Positions 47,201-58,684 of a stretch of 64,000 bases of DNA are shown one piece after another. Numbering within the stretch: the first letter of the stretch is position 1; each line of letters opens with the position of its first letter. Origin of the DNA: Vanilla planifolia (lineage: Eukaryota > Streptophyta > Magnoliopsida > Asparagales > Orchidaceae); assembly GCA_023846275.1 (NCBI GenBank), contig CM043870.1, positions 11,355,527-11,419,526 of the forward strand. The letters run 5' to 3'. Under the pieces are notes generated by a model. It was not told the DNA's origin and searched no databases. It saw nothing but the letters and a program-made list of their open reading frames with translations. Both the position numbers and the translations under genes were made by a program.

Positions 47201-48390
47201 AGGAGGAGCCACGTGATTTCATAGATTTAAAACCCTATATTGTTACTTTTAAGGTAATTCCTTGATGAAGTGCTTGGTAGCTAAGTATTTAAGCCTTGTT
47301 TGATGCCTTTTTTTAGTGCTTTTGATAAATCTTAGCCATGAATTATTACAAGGAGGCCACACCCAAAGGCAAGGAGGAGGAGAGCAAAGCTTAGCTGTAA
47401 GCAAGATTAAGACGAGGTGATCTCAAGGATTGAAAGAAGAAAAGCCATTCCTTGGTGTAGTCTTCTATAAGGGTAAAGGGGTCAGATGAACCTTTAGATT
47501 ATCACTTATATGTAGATTAATTCTAGGTTAATGGCATCAGTTATATTGTTTAAGAATTATATGTGAAGATGTGGATGTAAGATCATGCTTTTCATTCTTA
47601 AACTTCATTCTTGTGAAGCCTATGTTAGGAAGAATAGTGGCTAAGAATTGATAGAATTGTCAAGAGCATTTTTACATATTCTTTGAATAATCTCTTCATT
47701 ATTTATTAATCAAGTCATAATTGTTAAATATGTTCTCTTTCCTAAGACGTTGATGTTAGGGTTCTAATATTTGGTGCTTGATAATGTTGAGGTGTATTGT
47801 TGATGCATGAACCATCTATAACTTTTTGAGTTTTTGGATGATTTAAATTATCATGATCCTCTAATCTAAGAATAAAATGTTCTAAATCTTTATGACTGAT
47901 GATTTAGTCATATTGTATTCGTATGAAATTAAAAATCATATTGTTACTATAAAGTAAATCATGATCTCGTTAGCTTTTGTTGGAATAAATCATGAACTAA
48001 AATTGATTAAAGCATGCTTTTATTATTTCCAATTTTTGCAAAGATATTACATTATGTGAAAGATATTTTTATATTAAAGACCATATATTATATTATCAAT
48101 ACTTCCATGCTTATAGAGACATTTTTGGCTCGAACAAGATTAGTTTGAACTTCTAATTCAAGCACGACAAAATGATGAAAAATTATTCTTACACCTATGA
48201 AATTATGATAAGCACATTGATGGAAAGCCTTTTTTATAATTCAAACTAGCTTAAGACATGGATTTTAGTGTAGAAACTTGAAACTTAACCAAAAACCTTC
48301 GGACATCTTATAATGATGCATTTCTTGATTATGCTTTAGAAGCTTGCAATGACTTGGTAAAGTCATAGGAGGCTTAGGTTGCACCTTATA
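47201..48390. other. Unassigned stretch
   Basis: No domain was seen. It may hold the LINE-4 3' end and the outer part of the next repeat. AAGGAGGCCACACCC near 47,353 and a GGAGGAG stretch are the only purine-rich marks. Confidence 0.3.
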
Positions 48391-49440
48391 TGGACCTCAA
48401 AAAAAGTCTAAGGTTGAGAAAGGGCTCGGTTTGAATATTATGAGGACTTTAGATGAACTTTATAGTTGAGTGAGGGTTCAATCTAGAGCTTATAGTGTAC
48501 TCTAAATAAGACATGATTTAGATGAAACCCTTAGGTATCCTAGATAAGAAATTTAGGGCTTAAGATAAACCCAAGGTAATCCAAATAACTAAATTAATAT
48601 TTAGATGAAATCATAGTGAATTTTTGATAATGGTATAAGGTTTTAAAGAAAACCCTATAGCACTTAGATAAGGCATTATAATTTTGGGAAAACCTAGCAT
48701 ACCCTAATATGAAGATAAGATTGAAACCAATGTAATAAGCACTTAAGGAGCCTTTAAGTATACTATGGGTAAGGCCTTGGGTCAAACCTTTGATAATGGT
48801 TAGTTGAGATAAAGAGTATAGTTTTGGCCTTAAAATAAGGTGTTAGGCTTGGACAAAGGGATTTTTGTCTTATTGGCGTTCTCTAAATCCAAAGCACGGC
48901 TTGGATGATTTAGCCAAGGCATTAAGTAACCTATTTAATCTATTGGGTGACAAGTTGATGCCTTAGATCTTAGTCTAAGGGGTGTGTGTGGCACAGAAGA
49001 GACCTTTGGAATGGTGTAGTGGCTCAAGCTTTCTTATAAAGCATGGGTGCCTTAGGTGAAACTAAAACTTGTAAGATTAGCAGTACATCAAAAAATGTGC
49101 CTATAAGTAAAGCCAAATATGTGGACTTAAGAGAGAGTTTTAGGGTAAGTCAGATAAGAAAGGTGGTCCTAGATAGGATTCTAAGAAAGCTAATGCTAAA
49201 TACTAATTAATGATCATCTGAGCATGGTAGGGTACCCTATATAAATGGGTTAACATTTGGTGGAAACCAAAGAGTACCATAAATAGATTGGTGGTTCAAT
49301 GGAAACCCTAGAATATCTTAGATAAATATATTATCAAAGGAAACCCTAGAATTCCATAGTACTTAGACAACCTAGATGATGGAGTTTGGGTTTAGTGGTA
49401 ACCCTAAGATATCAAAGATAATTGATAAGAACCTCATATA
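48391..49440 (+). repeat. Degenerate repeat with AAACCCTA...TAGATA phrases
   Basis: Irregular recurrences of GGAAACCCTAGAATATCTTA-like phrases, spaced some 50-130 bp apart, with GATAAGG or AGATAAATA following. One equivalent phrase recurs at 51,450 in the right-hand copy of the flanking repeat. I read it as decayed LTR-type tandem sequence. Confidence 0.45.
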
Positions 49441-50592
49441 ATTACTTAATGGTTTAGAAGTACCTTAGTAATACTTAGATAGTGGATTTTAATAGGTTGG
49501 ATCAATGTTGACAAGTATGATTGAAATGGATTTTGGGTGCACTATATATGAGATTTTTTATGGCACATCTCAAAGAAGAGTGTTGGACATTGATATGATT
49601 AGCACGTCTAAAGGAGAGTAACAAGCTAATACGATTGATGCATCTCAGAGGAGTCTATCAAATGCTAATATGATTGACATGTCTTAAACAAGAGTGCTCA
49701 ATGAACTACGATTAGCATATCTTGGAGAAGAATGGTAGATGTTTATATGTTTGGCACATCTCATAGAAGATTACTAGATGCTTATATGATTGGCACATCT
49801 CAAAAGAAAGTACTAAAGTATTATATGATTGGCACATCTTGAAGGAGAGTATTTCATGCTTATATGATTGGCATCTTGAAGGAGTGATGGATGTTTATAT
49901 GATTGGCACATCTTGAACGAGAGTGTTGGAGGATTATATGTTTAGCACATCTTGGAGGAGAGTGCTGAAAGCTTATATGATAGCACATCTTAGATGAGAA
50001 TGTTGGATGCTTATATGACTGGCACATCTCAGAGGAGAGTGTTGGAGGCTTAGAGAGGTACTAAAATACTAGTGGATCATTAATCATCCAAATGGGTTTC
50101 ATCATAATCTCATGCATTAGTCTAGTTTAAACTAGTACTATATTTTTTATTTTATGATATCACTAATCATGATATTGATTATAGGTTTCTTTGTAGATTT
50201 GTTACCACTCCTCTTTGCAAGCCATTTTTTTTATAAATATTACTTGAGGATTACCTATTGAGCATAGCTTCACTCGTCCTCAAAATTGCATGTTATATTA
50301 GGGAGGCAAAAGCTTGCTTAAGACCTATATATTGGGGCTATCTTTTGGAGCATCTAGCATTTCATCTATTTTATTTATACTTTTTTGTTAATAATAGTGA
50401 TGTTGTTCTTGTAATTATGATAATGAAATTTTTTGAAAATTGGTTTATATTAGATTATTATGATTTGTACATCAACACTACATTTATTTTCTTCTATGTT
50501 GGAATTTGATTTTGTGATACTTTGTACTTTGTTAATTTTAGCATGTGGATATGTATGGTTCCATTTGTACATTAATCTTGTTTAGGTTTCAT
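49280..50592 (+). repeat. Gypsy-2 flanking direct repeat, left (LTR-like)
   Basis: Matches 51,405-52,424: the GGAAAC(T/C)CTA...ATATCTTAGATA region, TTTAGAAG..ACT..GTAATA then TAGTGGATTTTA, a 39-bp array, and AAAATACTAGTGG...CATCCAAAT. It ends with GCATGTGGATATGTATGGT and TTTCATT. It is the left of two copies around a gypsy pol fragment, hence LTR-like. No primer site was seen at its inner edge. Confidence 0.6.
49556..50052 (+). repeat. 39-bp minisatellite, left array (~12.7 copies)
   Basis: Head-to-tail copies with core TTGGCACATCTCAGAGGAGA, then GTGTTGGATGCTTATATGA. Period is 39 bp, seen exactly between neighbouring copies, with a few deletions (for example near 49,870 and 49,980). The right-hand copies are closest to consensus. 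One consensus frame is open and repeats MIGTSQRRVLDAY, and a second frame is also open; real copies carry stops. Confidence 0.9.
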
Positions 50593-51390
50593 TCATTTAG
50601 GTGCCATTATGGAGTTTAACATAATTTTAGGCATGGACTTAATGACCCTACATAGTATGGTGATTGAATGGCAAGAGAAGGAGGCCTATATTAGGATGTT
50701 AGATTAGATTGATGTTATTTATTTTGGGGTCAATTGATAGATTCCAAAGATTTTGGCACTATAGATTACAAATTTGATTCATAGGGCCCAAAATGTAAGG
50801 CTTACATTTGTAGCTGATTCCAAAGTAGTGAACCTAACTTTATAAGATACCCTGATTATATGAGATTACATAGATGCTTTTCTAATGAATTTCCTAATTT
50901 TCCATTGGTGTCTGAGCTAAAGTTCTCTGTTGATTTGGAACTAGGAGCAATTCCTATAGCAAAGGCACCTTATCATATGGCATTGCAAAATGACAAAAGA
51001 GTTCAAAATCTAACTGTATGACTTAATAAGCAAGGGATTAATTAGGCTCAGTTTTTCACCAAGGGTTCTCTTATTCTTTTTGTTTGAAAGAAGGATGAGA
51101 GTATGTGCACATATGTAGATTATTACGAATTGGATAAAGTAACAATCAAGAATTAATATTTACTACATTATATTGATGAATTGATTAGTTATGGGGTGCT
51201 CATCCATCTCAAAGATTGATCTTCAATGTGGATATCATCAAATCAAAATTCTATAAGATGATATTCTTAAGATAGAGTTTATGATTGAATGTGTATTTTG
51301 AGTTCATAGTTTTACGTTTTGAATTGTCTAATGTTCTTATGGTGTTCATGGACCATATGAACTTCATTTTTTTCGTAGATAAATGAGTTA
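50593..51390 (+). pseudogene. Gypsy-2 pol fragment (protease end to RT)
   Basis: A Ty3/gypsy polyprotein piece on the plus strand. It starts within protease, NIILGMDLMTLHSMVIEW at about 50,620 (usual form DVILGMDWLxxxxAxxD). It then reaches the RT N-terminus: ELKFSVDLELGAIPIAKAPY (50,915-50,975) and KKDESMCTYVDYYELDKVTI (51,090-51,150), the family's KKDGSxRxCIDYRxLNKVTI. Next come ISKIDLQCGYHQIKI near 51,210 (usual form FSKIDLRSGYHQIRI, with the catalytic Asp kept) and a remnant of FMDxMN near 51,350. The sequence stops just before the second RT Asp box and runs into the right-hand repeat. Gag, RNase H and integrase are missing. Frames change several times. Confidence 0.8.
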
Positions 51391-51404
51391 TGGGTTAATG
51401 GTAA

Positions 51405-52424
51405 TGCTAAAATACCCAAATAGACTTTTTTAGTGGTTTAAAGGAAACTCTAAAGTATATTAGATAGGAGTTAGGCATCTAAGATGATAGAGGTAATGAT
51501 AAATAATAAATGCGAATCCTAAATAATTTATTAAGGGTTTAGAAGAAACTCAGTAATATCAGATAGTGGATTTTAGTAGATTGCATTAATGTCGACATGA
51601 CAAGTAAGTTGACCTTTATGAAATAGATTTTGTGAAAAATATAACCCAAATTTTGGACATTAAATCATAATTAGCACATCTAAAAGGATAGTACTAGTTG
51701 TTGATATGATTAGAACATCTTAGAGGAGAGTCTTGGATGCTAACATGATTAATGCATCATAGAAGAGTTTGTTGGATGTTGATAGGATTGGCACATCTTA
51801 GAGGAGGGCATTGGATACTTTTATGATTTTCACATCATAGTGGAGAGTATTGGATTCTTTTATGATTAGCATATCTCTAAGGGGAGTCTTAGAGGATAAT
51901 ATGATTAGCACGTCTTAAGAAGATTACTAGAGGCACATATCATTGGTACATCTCAAAAGAGAGTGTTGGATGCTTATATGATTGGTTCATCTCAGATGAG
52001 AGTAATGGATGTTTATATGATTGGAACAACTCTTAGGAGAGCGATAGAGGTATGTTTGAATGATCTATCTTGAAGGGGTGCCAAAATACTGGTGGGGCAC
52101 TAGGCATCCAAATAGGTTACGTCATGGTGTCTTGTATTAGTATATTTTAGACTAATAGTCTTAACTTTTATTTACATGAATCATTAATCATGATATATGT
52201 AGGGTTAGGGAAGTAAGAATTTGGTTAGGAGTCAAAGATTATGGCAGACTATTGGTGGAATTAGCATTTCATCCATTTTATTGCATCCTTTGCTTAGTAG
52301 TAGTGATGTTATTCTTGTGATTATGATAATATGTTTATTGGAATTTGGGTTGTATTTAACTACTATTATTTGCTAAAAAAATTGAGCATGTGGATGTGTA
52401 TGGTATCATTTATAGGTTTCTTTG
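51405..52424 (+). repeat. Gypsy-2 flanking direct repeat, right (LTR-like)
   Basis: Second copy of the repeat at 49,280-50,592. Same order of blocks, including its own 39-bp array and the closing GCATGTGGATGTGTATGGT. It lacks some internal blocks, which accounts for its smaller size. Confidence 0.6.
51667..52081 (+). repeat. 39-bp minisatellite, right array (~10.6 copies)
   Basis: Same 39-bp unit as the left array. Copies are more diverged, with the best at 51,960-52,020. Confidence 0.85.
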
Positions 52425-52653
52425 ATGCAATATACAAGCTAGTGCATTGGGTACTTTATCATAGCCTAAAGAGAACAAATCCTTAAATCAATTGAGTTAT
52501 TAGTTTGTAAATGGGCATGGTTCATCATGGGCAGCACACATTGAGCTTGATTGTCAAATTGAGTGATATTAACTCTTAGTTTGATTATGATTTATTTAAA
52601 AAATGAAAATTATCAAAATCAAGTGTGACATTAGGCCATATAAGTAAGAAACT
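52425..52653. other. Unassigned stretch
   Basis: No coding seen. By position it would be the 5' untranslated part of the copia element whose primer site follows. Confidence 0.3.
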
Positions 52654-52668
52654 CTCTTTGATACTACT
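52654..52668 (-). promoter_or_regulatory. Copia-3 primer binding site
   Basis: Element sense AGTAGTATCAAAGAG, close to TGGTATCAGAG for initiator tRNA-Met. It is followed in the plus direction by TGTATAGGG, the LTR edge, with the same ACT/TG spacing as in Copia-1. Confidence 0.6.
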
Positions 52669-53250
52669 TGTATAGGGTTTTGAGGAACACCAAGTGGGAG
52701 GGTGAATTGTTGTTATGAATTATTATAAAATCATTTTGAAAATAACTAAATCAATTTAAACTTTAATTAGTTGTAAAGAGTGAGATAACCCTTCTCTGAT
52801 AATTTTCACATGATATTTCAAAGATTGTAGGCCTACAATTATGTTTTATGTTGTGTGAAAATAATGTGAGCAACTAAGAATATGTAAATGAGACAAAGGA
52901 GGCTTAGATGGTATAATCATAAACCTACATCCACCTCCAAGAAACAAGATCAATCACAACTTAAACAAAAAACCATTCCTTTCATAGTTCGATGGAGTAA
53001 CACAAGTAAAAACCATGGTTTCTTGGGATCGTCCACAACTTGAAGCCAACCAAACACTAAATGGACAAGAGCATAGCCAAGCAAAGCCAAAATACAAGGA
53101 TCAAATGCAAATAACAACCTCATTAAAATGTGAACTAATTATACTAGTAAAATTCTTGATCTAATGGAATAAAAAGAGTAACCATATGGGACAACAGAAT
53201 GTCTGGCAAAAATGTTAAATGATGTTAATGTTTTGTATTTATTGATTTCA
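52669..53250 (-). repeat. Orphan copia LTR (Copia-3), outer end uncertain
   Basis: TGTATAGGGTTTTGAGGAAC, then GGGAGGGTGAATT and CCTACATCCACCTCC near 52,927, follow the same scheme as the left edges of the other copia LTRs. The primer site identifies it as the 5' LTR of an antisense element whose body to the left has been lost or replaced by Gypsy-2. The right limit is arbitrary. Confidence 0.5.
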
Positions 53251-54899
53251 TTCATTAGAAATGATTTTGCAATGGATTCCTTTCAGATCCTTCTCAAGTG
53301 CTTACATTGATATGATGAGTTATTATAGAAAATTCATTTCATTCCATTATCAATACCACTCATCTCTAGTTCATTAATCTATTTCTTATTATTAAAGGGA
53401 TTTATATAATGTTTATAATTCATGGGGCCCTTTAAGGAAGAGAATATCTAATTTTGTATTCAAGGTATACTTAGCTAGCAATCATCTAAATTTCTCTTTC
53501 ATTCATACTATACAATAAGTAGATCAACCATATAATGCACATATAATAAACATTAAATACTATGTTAGAATATTAATACAAAATACAAAGCACTTAGTTT
53601 TTTTTCTTATATATTATGAATTAGTAACCTTAATTCATCCTAGTTTATGATAATAATTACTATATCTTGCAAAACTTTAAGGATAGTATAGTTGAAATGC
53701 TTGATTTGAATATTATATTTATTTTATTGGTCATATTGTATGTTTTATTAATTCATATAGTTTGACAGTATCTATAATTTAATATTTTGGAGTCTTTTTA
53801 ATTCATTTTCTTTGGAGCAATTATATGGTACAAGACATATTGCATACTTCAATGAATTGATCAATCAGTTATACATATCTCATGCAAACAAATCGTGTTG
53901 TTCAATCATATAATCATACTTCCTTATTACTTAGAGTGCTAATGATAACATGGATTAAAAAAAATTTGATCTCTTGATTTTATACTTCATAATATACTAA
54001 TAATATTACACAAAGTTTCATATTATGCAATCCATAAAGTTTTAATGGTTTTTTAATTTATTTTAACAAATTAAATTCCATTATTCTTAATGTTGTACTC
54101 ATTGGTAACTGCAACACTTATTTAATAACATCAAAATCATTGTGTTTTTGGATGATATATCTTAATAGCACATAGGTTAATCATGTGAAGAGCTTTATCA
54201 ATTAATTCAAGAAGCTTAACAAAAGTGTTTAGTTGATAATTATAATTGAAATTAGGAGAAACACAAACTTCAACAACACAAGGATAAGATATTTATTTTC
54301 TTACTTTTATAAATAAAATATCAAAATCTATAATAATTTTCTTAAGGAACTAAAGATTCTAAGATATTAAGTGAATTTTTAATTATTTTAAAAAATCTAT
54401 CTCACTCTTGTGGTTTCTAGTTTAAGGCATGAATTCCATTTAGATTGCTTACTTGGTAAGTTAATCATAATAAGCCAAACTGATGTCCAACTAGGGTTTT
54501 GGTTATTAAGACATGTCTTCATAAATGGTATGCAAAGTTTGTCATTGAAATACAAGCTCTTGTGTGTAGTATGCAACTTAGTTGAATTTCTTACATATAT
54601 TCAAGAATTTGTGGACCTTGATAGCTTGTAGGATACATGGTTTTATCTTCTTCTTCAATTGTGTTGTTGGAAGAAATCTTCCACTTTTGCCTTTAAGTAT
54701 CTAGACTTATTGGTACAAGGGATTAAGCTATTCTTTCCATGATCAATAATCCATATCATCTATCTATCTTTAGAATAACCTAAAACAAAATAAGTAGATA
54801 TTTTATATTATAAATAAAGCACTTAAAGGGCTATTGATATCACAATTTGAGCTTATCTGGTGCAAAGATTTCCACTCAAATTTGTGATATTGGTTACTA
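53251..54899. other. Unassigned stretch
   Basis: A plus-strand VFLDDI reading near 54,140, with EELYQLIQEA after it, resembles a gypsy RT Asp box but stands alone. The 73-codon frame at 54,410-54,631 is not recognisable. Confidence 0.25.
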
Positions 54900-55130
54900 T
54901 AACATTATTTGACCATTTAAGCTTAAAACTATTTTTTTAAAGTGTACATTTGAGTAATAATTCTTTTTGTCAAAACATTTACAATATTTATAGGCATAAG
55001 ACTCTACAAAGTAGATAAACTAACCTCTAATGTTAGAATTATGGATAGGTTTCTAATTCCACTTGATGTTACATGATTTATGCTTCTATATATACTATAT
55101 ATTAGTTAAAAGCATACCATAATTTATTCA
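54900..55130 (-). pseudogene. Possible copia RNase H end
   Basis: Minus-strand reading with LTLEVSLSTL and then NIVNVLTKRI, compared with the copia ending (xLExxYVxxxxQxADILTKxL). The match is short and interrupted, so it is a weak call. If right, it belongs to an antisense copia remnant, perhaps the same family as the LTR at 52,669. Confidence 0.35.
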
Positions 55131-56449
55131 CAAAATGAATTGTTCATATTGTACATTAACTATAAGCATATCATTCTTAAGTCGTATGTTCAAGGTTTAA
55201 GCATAAGCATGCATACAAAGACGAGAAAACATACCATATGCTAATAATAATGTATCATAAAATAATCTTGGGTTTCACATTCCTCTCAATGTGCCCACTA
55301 TGTTAGAACCCCACCTAATCAATCTATAATAACTATCATAAACAAAAATTAAGCATAAATAAATATACATGTGAGTGCAATCACCTTAAGCAGAGACTAG
55401 ATAAAAATTAAAACCTAAAAATAATATTCTAATCATATTTTTTTAAATTTAAATATTATTTCACTATGAAAGGCTACAACATAGAAGGTTTGCTATATAA
55501 AAGGGTAAGGAAGTTGTTTCATCATCCACTATAGTATGATCTAACATCCACAAAAAGATTTTCTTAATTTCCAAATATTAAAGCCAGAGGTTGCACTAAT
55601 CGTCAGTCCACAGTAAGCCTAATAATGCATCTAATAATCCTATTAGGGTAGAAGAACAGTGGTACAAGTATGACACACAATGAGATGCATCAAACATGTC
55701 TAATGCAAGGTATATAGAACAACATGTTAGTATAATAACAGACAACAAAGGCTTCATATTGTTACCTCTAAATTACTAAGAAGGGATCTAGAAGTACATG
55801 GTAAATGTGAGTATAAGGAGTGAAATGATAAGATGATAATAGCCATAATTGACAAAGAATCATACATTACAAAGAGTGGCTTCAATGGATACAATTGACA
55901 AATAAGAAGAATTGGTAAGCAGACTAAGTCTATAAGAGAATTGGACAAAACTAATGAGAAAGAAAGTAATAATATGATTCATTGCTAGAGATGAAGTTGG
56001 TTGTACCTAGTTAATGTGAATGTGAGTGACCAAGTAGTAATATGATGACATACAATGATGAACAATAAAGCAAATTATTTCATACAATGTTGCATATTAT
56101 ACTTGATGACACGGAATATAATGGATGCATTACTAAATAAAGAGTGGGTCATTTTGGAAAATGATGCAAATCATACAAGATAAAATACCACTAAGGGGCT
56201 AAGAAGTAGAGAGTCGATTGGGAGGTGAGTAGATCAGGCCCATAGAAGAACTTCAAAAGGTACGATGAGAACATGGGTGGATAGAAATTAAGCACAAGAT
56301 TAGGGGGATTAAAGGAGCTACCAAGAAGATTTAATGCAATAGTTCATACTAGTTTAGTCATATACACTAATTTTATGCAAGGTTATTGAGCCCCATCTAG
56401 TTTGATCAAAACTTTGCATAATTTTGGGAATTGTTGTAGATCAAAGATG
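55131..56449 (-). other. Unassigned; probably LINE-5 3' UTR in part
   Basis: No coding recognised. It lies just downstream, in the LINE sense, of the LINE-5 RNase H end. Confidence 0.3.
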
Positions 56450-58680
56450 TAGATTATAATCTATTGCTAGCCAATAGTGTTAAGTGATTAGCCACTGCAT
56501 TGCCTTCCCTATAAATATACTGGTATTAGATGCTTGTGAAGTTGAGCTGATTGATTTGGTTGGTAACACTTAGTAACCTTCAAGGACTACTTGGATTGCT
56601 TTACATCATACCCATAATTGGCTTGAAGTCAAGTCCCATAATTTTAAGGATTGATAATACTTTGCAAAGTTTCAAACCCAGAATAATGGCCATATCTTCT
56701 ATTACAATGTTTGACTTGTGACCAACAAAAATAGAAATAGGTTTCAATACTTGACTTATATGATCTTGAATAATTTCCCCACAACTTATAGGACAAAGAT
56801 TTCCTTGTGCTAATCCATCAATATTTAATTTCAAATTGTTCATAAGTGGAGGCAACTAATGCAGATCTTGTAAAGGGGCAAAGCCACACTAAGTAAGTTG
56901 GTAATCTAATAAGGAGATTTTCATTAAGGGGGTAATAACTAAAAATATTATAATTGATAAAACTCTATTAATCATAGTACTCTGCAATGCTTAGACTAGC
57001 ATATCATTGTGAATTCCATGCCTTCCATATGTTCCAACAAATATGTGAGGGTACCAAATACCTTATCTATTGTAGAATTTGTGGAATTACTTCTCCATTA
57101 ATGTTATTGTTTTTGTTGAATGGTGTTCTTGAATTTTCAAATGGAATGCAAAGAAGTTTGATAATTAAATTGACCTTTTGCACTCCACAAAAGTCATAGT
57201 TCATTAGTCACCATTTGCTTCAAAAGGGCATTTCTTAGCTAGTTGATAGTTTACCTTATGTAAATTCTCTAGGAAAGGCAACAAGTTGTTAAGAATCTAC
57301 CACAAAGATCTTTAAAGGAGTCTTGTTGTTCTATATAATTTTTCATGAAAAAATGCTACTTTTGCTTCTCAACTCTTTTCATACTAATTTAATATTAAAG
57401 TTTCCATTCTTGGTAAGTGTCCAATAGTTGTGAAAAAGGTTTTAAGTTGCTCCATGTACTTTAAAGCAGTTTATCTAATCCATTCCATGTCATTCCATGT
57501 TGTTGAGCATAAACTACCCCTTTTCCTTAAGAAATATCTAGATCTTAAGAATTAAGCCCATAGAGAATTGAAAATGTGGAAGCTCTAATAGAGTTTAATA
57601 TAAACCCCCTCAAGTTTTTTTTACACCTAAACCATTTTCTTCAAGAGGTAGACTTAGCTTATTCCAACTAAGATAATGGTTTTTGTGAAATTGACTATTG
57701 TCTCTCCAAAGAAATTCATTCATAACATTGTCAATTGTTAATAAGATCATTTGAAGCAGGCAAGATACCATAAAGGAATAAAGTGGAATTAAAAATAACA
57801 AGTGTCTCACAAGCACCAACCTACCACCCATGGATCTCATCCCCTTCTTCCAACCAGCCATTTTCTTGCTAATCTTGTCTACCAAGTGCTGTTAACGTGT
57901 ATTATTTTTCTTGCACTTGAATTATGTTGTTGCATGATACATAATAGATGGGCTTTATCTCTTAAACTCCAAAACTTCAATAAAATGTTTTCCTATCTAG
58001 GTTTGATATTTTTGTTGTCCACAAAAAACACTTGTGTATTGAATTGAACATTTGACAAACCTTGAAGCTCAAGAAGAAAATTTTTTATATTTGTGATTGA
58101 TTTTTTATAGTTGTAATTCCTCACTTTTTTCCTGACTATGAAGATTTCTTAAACCATGACTAAAGTTGTCTGTAGTTAGAATAAAAAGTAGAGGAGATAA
58201 TTGATTGCCTTGAGCTAATGAATTGGTTGAAAAAATCGAATATAGTTTCCATTGATTATTATGATGAGACAATTACTTTTGAGAATGTTCATGATGAGAT
58301 AGATGAACTTGATATTAAAAGTTTAACATGTAGAAACCTTGTCCTAGAAAGTCCCAAGACAAAGTAGTCAAAGGCCCTTTTAAAATCTAACTTAATTATG
58401 TAGTTGTTAGCTATTGTTTTATGATTGATTTACTCAAAAAATTCTTAAGCTAGTAATGTGTTCTCATTTATATAGCTATTATCATAAACCCTATCTAGTG
58501 ACATTAAGGCTATGAAGAACTTTTGTGATCTTGATGCAAGAAGCTAAGAGAAAACTTCTTTGTGAAATTACACAAACAAATAGGTCTTAAATTCTCATAG
58601 GTTATTGGTGCTAAATCTCATCTAATTTGATGAGAGCCAAGTAATATTTAAGAATTTATTGTGGATCTAGATGGCTAAAT
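56450..58680 (-). pseudogene. LINE-5 ORF2, 3' part (RT, zf-RVT, RNase H)
   Basis: Plant LINE on the minus strand. RT runs from about 58,675, with PITYENLRPICLCNF near 58,610 (usual form xFRPISLCN). Motif A KLDFKRAFDY is at about 58,370-58,399, with Asp kept, and NQLSPLLFILTTDNFSHGL near 58,190 stands for GDPLSPxLFxL. The thumb is in an open frame at 57,885-57,610: MGGRLVLVRHLLFLIPLYSF, NEFLWRDN, and LPLEENGLGVKK. RNase H has its first catalytic Asp in KLNIDGLAQGN (about 56,825) and Glu in VIEDMAIILGLKLC. It ends YIYREGNAVANHLTLLAS at 56,466-56,518, where the last catalytic Asp is Asn. The zf-RVT between them is faint. The 5' portion is displaced to 63,191-64,000. Confidence 0.82.
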
Positions 58681-58684
58681 GTTA

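Noticed and set aside
48391..49440. CCCTA-containing phrases, first thought to be interstitial telomere repeats
   Set aside because: They are spaced widely, without consecutive CCCTAAA units, and are part of longer phrases that recur with other flanks.
54126..54240. VFLDDI reading as a gypsy RT active site
   Set aside because: Only the box and a loose following segment match; no neighbouring RT motifs were found, so it was not called.
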